Source of the DNA: Aliiroseovarius sp. M344
Lineage (GTDB): Bacteria; Pseudomonadota; Alphaproteobacteria; Rhodobacterales; Rhodobacteraceae
DNA: 64,000 nucleotides
NCBI RefSeq assembly: GCF_025140835.1
Contig: NZ_CP081153.1
Span: forward strand, 496,001 to 560,000
Direction: 5' to 3'
This document shows, in pieces, positions 26,323-33,541 of the stretch (positions are counted from its first letter, which is position 1; each line of letters begins with the position of its first letter). The position numbers were made by a program, and so were the translations under genes. The notes under the pieces were generated by a model that did not search any database, was not told where the DNA came from, and saw only the letters and a program-made list of their open reading frames with translations.

Positions 26323-29300
26323 CTACAGGTCGACCTCGATTTCGCCATTGGGGTCTGCGGCACGGCTTTGGCACAGTATCATGTTTTCTGCGCGCTGGGC
26401 ATTGGACAAAACGAAGTCGCGATGTTCAACCGCACCGGAGGTCACGCCACATTTGCACACGCCGCAAATGCCGTCCGAACATTTCACATCCACATGAACA
26501 CCCGCGGCGTTCAGTGCGTCAGCCGCGGTTTGATCTTCTGACACTGCAACACGACGGCCGTCTTTCAGTTTGATCGTGAACGGGTGGTTTTCATACTCGG
26601 GCTGCTCTGGCGGGTTGAAATACTCCAGATGCCGCGCCGCATCGGGAATGCCTTGCCGTTCGGCAGCTTCCATCGCGGCTGTCATATATCGGTCTGCGCC
26701 ACAGCAATAGACATGAGCACCTTCAGGTGCGCCCGACAGGATCGCATCGAAATCAGCCCGCGTCCCTTCATCCGAGAAGTGAAGATGCACGCGGTCCGCC
26801 CACGGCATCACGGCAAGATCGTTCAAAAACCCCGCATCGGCGCGACGGCTGGCGGAGTAATGAAGCGCAAAATCTGCACCGATGGTGTGCAGACGGTGGG
26901 CGAAGGCGATCATCGGCGTGATGCCGATCCCGCCGCCCATCAGGAAGGTTTTGGAGGCACTTTCGTCCAATTCAAAATGGTTGATCGGTTTGGCAACAAA
27001 GACCTTGCGCCCCTCAGAAAAGATCCGGTGCAACAGGGCAGACCCACCGCGCCCATCAGGCTCGCGCAAGACGCCGATCTGATAGGACATCTGGTCCGCC
27101 GGATCACCAGACAATGAATACTGCCGCAGGAAATCGGGCGACACCAACACATCCAGATGCGCTCCGGCTGTCCATGCGGGCAGCGGTGCACCATCAAGGG
27201 ATGCAAACTCATATTTAGTGACGCCTTCGGCCATCGGTTCGACGCGGTTAACCACCAGCTGCACCACTGGCGTATCATCTGGAACGGAGTAGCGGTGGAT
27301 CATCGTGCGATCGCCCTGTGCCAGCCGCGCGCGATATTCACTTGCTGTGATCATGGCCTGATAGGCTGCGATGCCCGCCTCGCGGTCCATTGGGAAAGGA
27401 TAGGGATAGGGGGGCGGGGCAAGCGGTGCCGGGTAAACTGCCAAGGTCTGATCTTCAAAGCGCAGGTCCAGATCACGGCTGAGGTTTCGCCGATTCACCG
27501 GATCATCTGTCGGATGATAGCCGCCATCGGGGCCAAGCTTCAGATCCCACCACCATTTCTTGGTATCGTTCAGCCCGCCATTGCCCACCACATCGTCCAG
27601 CTTTGCCAGAAATGGCGCGGCACCTGGCAGATTTGAAGCCGCCCAGCGGAAGGGCGCTTGGGCAAAAAGCCCCTCAAGGTTCCATGGGCAGGTTTTCATA
27701 CACCGCCCGCACATCGCGCCGCCCGGTTGGGTGACGCGATAGGTGGTGCATTTCTGACTGTCGGACTTCCAAATCTCATAGCCGTTGAACATCAGTTTTG
27801 GCCCGGCGGTGATTGCACCCGATGGGCATTCGCGGGCACATTTGTTGCAGTTTTCGCAGAACCGTTGCAGGCCGAAGTCGATTGGCTTGTCATGCGCCAT
27901 CGGCATGTCGGTGGTCACCACGCCCGATTTCAAGCGTGGGCCAAGATAGGGGTTCAGGATGACCTCGCCAATCCGGCTGACCTCGCCCAAACCCGCAAGC
28001 AACAAAAGGGGCGGTTGCAGAACGGTGCCGTCCATCACGGTATGCGCCTTGGCAGAATAGCCGAGGTTGCGGATTTGCTGCGCGATCACCCCGCCAATCA
28101 GCGAGAACCGCAAATAGGCGCGCATGGATTGGCTGACGGCGATCCAATCGTCACCCGAAGCGCCCTCCATCGTTTCAAACCCCTGATCGACGATCATCGA
28201 CACCGCCTGGTCATGAGTTGGCTCAATCTCGGCCCCGGTGGCGTCATGGCTGTACCATGTCCAGTCCGGGCAGCGGCTGGTGCCCACCGCGTCAATGCCA
28301 AGAAAATAGCTGGCAGCCTTCAGTGCGGCAGAGTTGGCATTCGGGTCATCGGGGAGGTTGGCCTGATCCTTCACTGGCCCGTCTTGCAGCGGCGTCAGCA
28401 CCCCGAGGGCGCGGCGCTGGGCGTAACTAGGGGCCGCTTTGCGCACATACATGCCGCCGGATGAGTGCTCCTGCAGGTGCTTTCCCATGTCACCGAATTG
28501 GGCGCGGGCGAACATGTCGGCGCGTTTTGGAACGCGGGCAACATTGGGTTCGTCTATATAGGTGGTCGGTGTTTCGACGCGCTTCAAACGCTCGAACGGA
28601 TGTGCGCCCATGGCATAGTCACGTTTGGCATAAGGGTCGCGGTTTAGGGCAGACTTTACGGTCTTGGTGCCAAGCCACCATACGGGTCCATTGATCTGGT
28701 GCCATGGTTGTTGCGGCATCGGGGCAAGCGGCTTGTCGGACGCCAGCGCCATGTCCGTGGTCACCACGGCCAGCCCGAACCGGGACCCGATCCAAGGGGC
28801 AACGAGCTGTCCGTGTTCCACCGTGGCCAACCCGGCGGCCACGGCCAACCGGTTCAGATCGACATCCGTGGCGGCACCCGAATGCGCCTTGGCGTCGAAC
28901 CCCAGAAGCCGGATGTAGTTTGCGATGACAATCGCGGTCTCGGCCCCCAGCAGACAGGCGCGTTGGTCTTGAGCGTCCATGATCCAGTCGGCCCCGGGCT
29001 CGTCCGGGCGGGGGTCGCGGTGATGCTCATATAGAAAAACCAGCGCGTGCCGGTGACCGCTGACGGGCCGGGGGGGTGCGCCAAGGCTTTCGCCCAGTTC
29101 GGCCATCAAGGTGTCGATGCCTGCTGCCAGCGTGCGCACTTCGCGACTGTCCAGCGAAGTGACGAGCGCTTCGATATCCGGGTTTGTAATCGGTTGATCC
29201 AGAACATCATCGCTGGTGAGGTTTGCGACCCCAACCATCGACGCGTCCGAGAAATAGCCAAATGCCTTTAGGTGTACGCTGCGCGCGGTGGCATCATCGG

Positions 29301-29529
29301 GGATCGTTGAACGTGCCGTGTTCACATTGCCATCGCGGATAGCGTCCAACGCGGCCTGATAAGGGCCCATGGCGTTGACGATGTTTTCGGGTGTTTCGGG
29401 GCGGTCAAACCGCACAGGCCATTGTGGCGGTACGCTGGATAGGTCCGGGGGGCTGTCGCACCGTTTCAGTCGCTCAAGCGGATAGGGTCCCAAATGCACT
29501 GGGCGATTCTTGGTAGAAAACAGCCGCAT
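26323..29529 (-). CDS. Reductive dehalogenase fused to flavin/2Fe-2S reductase, cytoplasmic type
   Basis: A 1068-residue multidomain protein. Residues about 1-280 are a degenerate copy and 300-690 an intact copy of a corrinoid reductive-dehalogenase domain; both share PLERLKR/PFERLKR, LGFDAKAH/LGYSAKAH and VVTTDM-x5-DKP. Only the second copy carries two 4Fe-4S motifs: C558-x2-C561-x2-C564-x3-C568 and C594...C607-x2-C610-x3-C614. Then comes an FMN/NAD(P)H reductase (RQYSLSG 802-808, GGGIGITPM 865-873, YCCGADRYM) and a plant-type 2Fe-2S ferredoxin (C1017, C1022, C1025, C1053). No twin-arginine signal is present, unlike respiratory enzymes. This matches the catabolic type known from Nitratireductor NpRdhA and the self-sufficient Comamonas BhbA: electrons flow NAD(P)H-FMN-FeS-cobalamin. 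Candidate catalytic residues are Y426 and K494, not aligned. It follows the sulfatase by one base. Halogenated substrate unproven. Confidence 0.88.
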   Translation of the reverse strand: MRLFSTKNRPVHLGPYPLERLKRCDSPPDLSSVPPQWPVRFDRPETPENIVNAMGPYQAALDAIRDGNVNTARSTIPDDATARSVHLKAFGYFSDASMVGVANLTSDDVLDQPITNPDIEALVTSLDSREVRTLAAGIDTLMAELGESLGAPPRPVSGHRHALVFLYEHHRDPRPDEPGADWIMDAQDQRACLLGAETAIVIANYIRLLGFDAKAHSGAATDVDLNRLAVAAGLATVEHGQLVAPWIGSRFGLAVVTTDMALASDKPLAPMPQQPWHQINGPVWWLGTKTVKSALNRDPYAKRDYAMGAHPFERLKRVETPTTYIDEPNVARVPKRADMFARAQFGDMGKHLQEHSSGGMYVRKAAPSYAQRRALGVLTPLQDGPVKDQANLPDDPNANSAALKAASYFLGIDAVGTSRCPDWTWYSHDATGAEIEPTHDQAVSMIVDQGFETMEGASGDDWIAVSQSMRAYLRFSLIGGVIAQQIRNLGYSAKAHTVMDGTVLQPPLLLLAGLGEVSRIGEVILNPYLGPRLKSGVVTTDMPMAHDKPIDFGLQRFCENCNKCARECPSGAITAGPKLMFNGYEIWKSDSQKCTTYRVTQPGGAMCGRCMKTCPWNLEGLFAQAPFRWAASNLPGAAPFLAKLDDVVGNGGLNDTKKWWWDLKLGPDGGYHPTDDPVNRRNLSRDLDLRFEDQTLAVYPAPLAPPPYPYPFPMDREAGIAAYQAMITASEYRARLAQGDRTMIHRYSVPDDTPVVQLVVNRVEPMAEGVTKYEFASLDGAPLPAWTAGAHLDVLVSPDFLRQYSLSGDPADQMSYQIGVLREPDGRGGSALLHRIFSEGRKVFVAKPINHFELDESASKTFLMGGGIGITPMIAFAHRLHTIGADFALHYSASRRADAGFLNDLAVMPWADRVHLHFSDEGTRADFDAILSGAPEGAHVYCCGADRYMTAAMEAAERQGIPDAARHLEYFNPPEQPEYENHPFTIKLKDGRRVAVSEDQTAADALNAAGVHVDVKCSDGICGVCKCGVTSGAVEHRDFVLSNAQRAENMILCQSRAADPNGEIEVDL

Positions 29530-29530
29530 G

Positions 29531-31186
29531 TCAGGCGTTGTCTACAGGTCGCGCTGGGCCGCTGTATCGTGAGAGGTATTCCTCTGGAATATCCTCGTCC
29601 CCATACAGACCCAACAGGATGCCGACACGGCCCGCGCCGCCTTTGCGCCGTGCTTCGATCTGGGCGTCCGAAACGGTGGTGCGTTGCGATTGCCGCCGCG
29701 ACCACGTGAACAGATGGTCGTAAAGTTTTTCGATGACGTTGGCATGATCCGTCGAAGACCCCAGATCGATCAGCTCGTCGGGATCGTTCGTTAGGTCGAA
29801 CAGCATCGGTCGAAACCCGCCTTCAGCGTGCATCATTTTCCATTGGTCGGTGCAGACCATGAACAGGCGGCAATCTTTCGGGGCCAGCCCCAGTTTGCTG
29901 GCCGCGCCCGAGGTCGAGAAGTCATATTCGCTGATCGCAAAGTCCCGCCAGTCGCTTTCGCGCCCTTCCAGCAGCGGCACTAGGGAACGGCCCTCAAGGA
30001 TATGGTGTGGCACCTCTGCGCCTGCCATCTCGACAAAGGTTGCGGCAAGGTCAATCTGTTCAACCAGCTTGTCGCAGACGGTGCCGCGGGTCGCGTCCGC
30101 CTGCGCGCGTGGGTCCGAAATGATCAACGGCACCCGCACCGACGGGTCATGGAACATGTCCTTCTCGCCCATCCAGTGGTCGCCCATGTAATCACCGTGA
30201 TCCGAGGTCAACACGATCACCGTGTCGTCCGACTGTCCAGTGTCGTCCAGATAATCCAGCAAACGCCCCAACTGGTCGTCACACTGCTTGATCAGACCCA
30301 TATAGGCCGGGATCACAGTTTCACGGACTTCGTCGCGCGAAAACGCGGTGCCAACGCCGCCCTCCATATAAGCGCCAAAAACCGGGTGCGGGTCGCGGCG
30401 TTCATCTTCGGACCGGACCACGGGCTTAATGTGGTTGTGCCCATACATGTCGTGATAGGGCGCGGGAACGATATAAGGCCAGTGGGGCTTGATGAAACTG
30501 ACATGTGCGCACCATGGCCCCTTGCTCTGCTGCGCTTCGATGAAGTCAATCGTGCGGTTGGTCAGCCACGGCGTTTCGCTGTCTTCCTCGCGAATATTGG
30601 CGGGCTTGTCGGCGTGCATCATCAGAAAGCCCGAGGCAATGTTGCCGTCGCCTGTCACGCCCGCATTCGCGTTGTCATGCCACGGGTTCTTCGCCGGATA
30701 ACCTTTGGCTTTCAGGTATTCGTTATAGGGCGAGCGTTTCTGATCATAAAACCCATCCGGCCCTTCGGCCCACAACCCATCATCACGTATCCAGACGTCA
30801 AAGCCACATTCCTCGACCCGTGCGCCGATCACGCTGTCAGGCGACAGACCCAAGCGGGCCATACCCTCGGCGTCTGCTTTCATATGTGTTTTGCCGATCA
30901 GCCAGCAGTCCATCCCAGCCTTGCGCAGATGGTCGCCCATCGTGATCTCGCCCACCTTCAGGGGAAAATTGTTGTGCGCTGCCCCATGCGAAGACACGTA
31001 ACGCCCTGTATAGGTGCTCATCCGGCTGGCACCACAGACGGGGGATTGGCAATAGGCGCGATCAAACCGCACGCCGCGCGCAGCGACGCGGTCGAAGTTC
31101 GGCGTTTCAAGCGTGGGGTGACCCGCACAGCTAAGGTAATCGAACCGCAACTGGTCATACATGATGAAAAGGATGTTTGGCGCCAT
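29531..31186 (-). CDS. Type I sulfatase / phosphonate-monoester-hydrolase-like enzyme
   Basis: A 551-residue alkaline-phosphatase-superfamily hydrolase. The metal site begins NILFIMYDQLRFDYLSC; the formylglycine signature is CGASRMSTYTG (C51), a C-x-A-x-R variant of the standard C-x-P-x-R. Later metal ligands are in VLTSDHGDYMGDHWM and IGKTHMK. The long C-terminal part resembles choline-sulfatase and phosphonate-monoester-hydrolase proteins. The start at 31186 has GGAGGGG before it. No signal peptide, so a cytoplasmic enzyme acting on an imported sulfate or phosphonate ester. It lies between tetR and the dehalogenase fusion in one leftward operon; a maturation enzyme is not in the window. Confidence 0.85.
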   Translation of the reverse strand: MAPNILFIMYDQLRFDYLSCAGHPTLETPNFDRVAARGVRFDRAYCQSPVCGASRMSTYTGRYVSSHGAAHNNFPLKVGEITMGDHLRKAGMDCWLIGKTHMKADAEGMARLGLSPDSVIGARVEECGFDVWIRDDGLWAEGPDGFYDQKRSPYNEYLKAKGYPAKNPWHDNANAGVTGDGNIASGFLMMHADKPANIREEDSETPWLTNRTIDFIEAQQSKGPWCAHVSFIKPHWPYIVPAPYHDMYGHNHIKPVVRSEDERRDPHPVFGAYMEGGVGTAFSRDEVRETVIPAYMGLIKQCDDQLGRLLDYLDDTGQSDDTVIVLTSDHGDYMGDHWMGEKDMFHDPSVRVPLIISDPRAQADATRGTVCDKLVEQIDLAATFVEMAGAEVPHHILEGRSLVPLLEGRESDWRDFAISEYDFSTSGAASKLGLAPKDCRLFMVCTDQWKMMHAEGGFRPMLFDLTNDPDELIDLGSSTDHANVIEKLYDHLFTWSRRQSQRTTVSDAQIEARRKGGAGRVGILLGLYGDEDIPEEYLSRYSGPARPVDNA

Positions 31187-31271
31187 GCGCGATGCCCCTC
31201 CCGCGTATCGTTCTGTTCGCAATGGAATCAGTTGAGCATGGACGGGAAGGGCGCGCTACCCCAGATTGGAT

Positions 31272-31889
31272 TCAATATCCATTTCTAGAGCGAAAACGCT
31301 CAATCTCGGCCTTCGACGGCGTCTGCCCGGTAAAAAGCTCAACATATGCGGGGACGCGGTCAATCCGTCCGACCGGATCTTCTTCGATCTCCATCGAGAT
31401 ATAGCCAGCCTGAGTGTATAGGATTGCCATCGTACGAATTTCGGCATCTTCGCCGGAATACCCGAACCGTTGAAACATCGCCGAGACGGCAGCTTTTCGA
31501 CGCGCGTCTGCTTCGTCCAGCCGCGTCTTCAACAACGGCTCACTGCGGGCCCAATGACGTATGGCATTGTCCAATTCGGCGTCGAACAGCGTTGGGTCGA
31601 TCCAACAGTCCTGAAGGTTGAACATCGCTTCGCAGATCGTTTCGGCATACGCCTCGCACCGCGCCACAAGATTGCCTGTGTTCTTTTCTTCCCAACAGCG
31701 GACCATCGCATCCAGCAACGCATCGCGGTCGCGGAAATGGTGATAGAAGCCCGTCCGGGTTAAACCAAGACGTTTGGCCAAAGGCATGACTTTTACAGCA
31801 TCCACGCCTGCTTCGATTAGCATTTCCAAAGCGGCATCCAGCCACATTTGATCAGACGCACGCGGGCGGGAAGGGGGCAAACTGTTCAT
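31272..31889 (-). CDS. TetR-family repressor of the divergent locus
   Basis: A 205-residue regulator. The N-terminal helix-turn-helix is AALEMLIEAGVDAVKVMPLAKRLG with recognition helix TRTGFYHHFRDRDALLDAM, typical TetR. The ligand-binding part follows without recognisable subfamily. There is no Shine-Dalgarno before the ATG, and a promoter-like TTGACA-16-TAAAAT (31918-31923 and 31896-31901) would start the RNA at about the ATG, suggesting a leaderless message. The two palindromes immediately upstream are the obvious binding sites; it probably represses itself, the sulfatase-dehalogenase operon and the mttB operon until an inducer binds. Confidence 0.85.
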   Translation of the reverse strand: MNSLPPSRPRASDQMWLDAALEMLIEAGVDAVKVMPLAKRLGLTRTGFYHHFRDRDALLDAMVRCWEEKNTGNLVARCEAYAETICEAMFNLQDCWIDPTLFDAELDNAIRHWARSEPLLKTRLDEADARRKAAVSAMFQRFGYSGEDAEIRTMAILYTQAGYISMEIEEDPVGRIDRVPAYVELFTGQTPSKAEIERFRSRNGY

Positions 31890-31907
31890 GCGCCTATTTT
31901 AATAAAC

Positions 31908-31923
31908 TTGACACAAGTGTCAA
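31908..31923. promoter_or_regulatory. Palindromic operator 1 (TetR site)
   Basis: TTGACAC-AA-GTGTCAA: two 7-bp arms in perfect inversion around two bases. The left arm holds TTGACA, a consensus -35 for the rightward promoter, and its right arm read leftward holds TTGACA as -35 for tetR. A repressor here would block both directions. Regulator identity is inferred from position. Confidence 0.72.
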
Positions 31924-31928
31924 TTGTG

Positions 31929-31944
31929 CTGACATCTATGTCAG
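31929..31944. promoter_or_regulatory. Palindromic operator 2 (TetR site)
   Basis: CTGACAT-CT-ATGTCAG: perfect 7-bp arms around two bases. The core TGACA/TGTCA is shared with operator 1 and the centres are 21 bp apart, two helical turns, so two dimers would bind on the same face. It lies over the expected -10 area of the rightward promoter, ahead of the mttB ribosome site. Confidence 0.7.
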
Positions 31945-31970
31945 GAGTGACTCGTAACTGGGAGGAAGCG

Positions 31971-33530
31971 ATGAGCGATACAGTGGTGAGACAACGTCGT
32001 GGCCGCAGCAAACGCCAAGAGCGTGATGGCGCGCCGGGTCAGAACCCGCATCTAGAACGCCCCTTTATCAAGCGCGGCATTCCCACCTATGACATTCTGG
32101 GTGATGAAGCTCTGGAGCGGATCGAGGATACGGCAGACCGCATCATGGCCGAGATTGGTATCGAGTTTCGCGATGATCCGGGCACCGTTGAACTGTTTCG
32201 CAAAGCCGGGGCAGAGGTCACAGAGCTGGACCCAACCCGCTGGAACGTGAAATTCGCGCCGGGCATGATCCGTGAAATACTGAAAACCGCCCCGCCCCAA
32301 TTCACCCAGCACGCCCGCAATCCCGCCAATAATGTCGAGATCGGCGGCGACAATGTGGTGTTCGCGCCGTCTTATGGCAGCCCGTTCGTGATGGATCTGG
32401 ACAAGGGCCGGCGTTATGGCACGCTCGAGGATTTCCAGAATTTCGTCAAGCTGGGTCAAATGAGCCCGTGGCTGCACCATTCCGGCGGCACAGTTTGCGA
32501 ACCCACCGACGTTCCAGTCAACAAGCGGCATCTGGATATGGTCTACGCCCATATGCGGTATTCTGATCGGCCGTTCTTGGGATCGATCACCGCGCCGGAA
32601 CGTGCTGCCGACAGTGTCGAAATGTGCCGTGTGTTGTTTGGCGCAGAGTTCGTCGACCAGAACTGCGTGATCATGGGCAACTTCAACACCACCAGCCCGC
32701 TTGTGATCGACGGTGTCACCTCGCAAGGCATCCGCGAATATGCGAAGGCAGGGCAGGGGTCGATTCACCTGCCGTTCCTTCTGGGCGGTGCGGTGTCGCC
32801 GCTGACCATGGCCGGTTCGGCGGCGCAATGCCTTGCCGAAAGCATGGTGTCTTGCGCAATCGCTCAGTTGGAACGTCCCGGCGCGCCAGTGGTACTGGCC
32901 AGTTTCCTCAGCTCGATGTCGCTGCGCTCGGGCTCGCCTACATTTGGCACGGCCGAACCGGCGGTAGGAAGTCTGGTTTTCGGGCAATTGGCACGGCGGC
33001 TAAACTTGCCCTTGCGCTGTGCTGGAAATTTCTCGACCTCTAAACTGCCGGATGCGCAGGCGATGCAGCAAAGCATGATGTCGATGATGTCGGCAATCCA
33101 TTGCGGAGCGAACTATCTTCTGCACTCGGCAGGGTTTCTGGATGGGCTGTTGTCGATGTCATACGAGAAATTTATGCTTGATCTCGACCTTTGCGGGGCG
33201 CTGCATGCCTATCTGGATGGCGTGACGGTGAACGAGGATACGTTGGGTTTTGATGCGCTTGCAGAGAAGGGGCCGGGCGAGCATCTGTTCTCGACCGCAC
33301 ACACGATGCGGCACTACAAAACAGCGTATTACGACAGCGCGCTTGATGATAACCAGCCGTGGGAAACATGGGATGAGCAGGGCGAAGTTGACATGGCCAC
33401 CCGTGCCAACCTGCGCTGGAAAGCACAACTGGCGGCGTATCAAGCGCCACCAATCGACGCTGGCATTGATAGCGCTCTGAAAGATTTCATTGCGCGGAAG
33501 AAGGCGTCCATGGGCGACGCTTGGTACTAA
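31971..33530 (+). CDS. MttB-family (trimethylamine:corrinoid-type) methyltransferase, non-pyrrolysine
   Basis: A 519-residue TIM-barrel protein of the MttB superfamily, with family blocks EDTADRIMAEIGIEFRDDPG, FAPSYGSPFVMD, HHSGGTVCEPTDVP, LSSMSLRSGSPTFGTAEP and NEDTLGFDALAEKGPGEHL. The frame has no internal amber codon, so it lacks pyrrolysine. Such members demethylate quaternary amines (glycine betaine MtgB, carnitine MtcB, proline betaine MtpB are characterised anaerobic examples) by passing methyl to a corrinoid protein. No corrinoid-protein gene is adjacent here, so acceptor and substrate are unknown. The ATG at 31971 follows GGAGGAA. It starts the rightward arm of the TetR locus. Confidence 0.85.
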   Translation: MSDTVVRQRRGRSKRQERDGAPGQNPHLERPFIKRGIPTYDILGDEALERIEDTADRIMAEIGIEFRDDPGTVELFRKAGAEVTELDPTRWNVKFAPGMIREILKTAPPQFTQHARNPANNVEIGGDNVVFAPSYGSPFVMDLDKGRRYGTLEDFQNFVKLGQMSPWLHHSGGTVCEPTDVPVNKRHLDMVYAHMRYSDRPFLGSITAPERAADSVEMCRVLFGAEFVDQNCVIMGNFNTTSPLVIDGVTSQGIREYAKAGQGSIHLPFLLGGAVSPLTMAGSAAQCLAESMVSCAIAQLERPGAPVVLASFLSSMSLRSGSPTFGTAEPAVGSLVFGQLARRLNLPLRCAGNFSTSKLPDAQAMQQSMMSMMSAIHCGANYLLHSAGFLDGLLSMSYEKFMLDLDLCGALHAYLDGVTVNEDTLGFDALAEKGPGEHLFSTAHTMRHYKTAYYDSALDDNQPWETWDEQGEVDMATRANLRWKAQLAAYQAPPIDAGIDSALKDFIARKKASMGDAWY

Positions 33531-33541
33531 GGAAGACGCAC

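Noticed and set aside
30002..31288. A 428-codon open frame on the + strand antisense to the sulfatase gene
   Set aside because: It lies wholly over the well-supported sulfatase and shows no domain; long antisense frames are common in GC-rich coding DNA.
32052..32987. A 311-codon leftward frame over the mttB homologue
   Set aside because: Antisense shadow of a clearly conserved gene.
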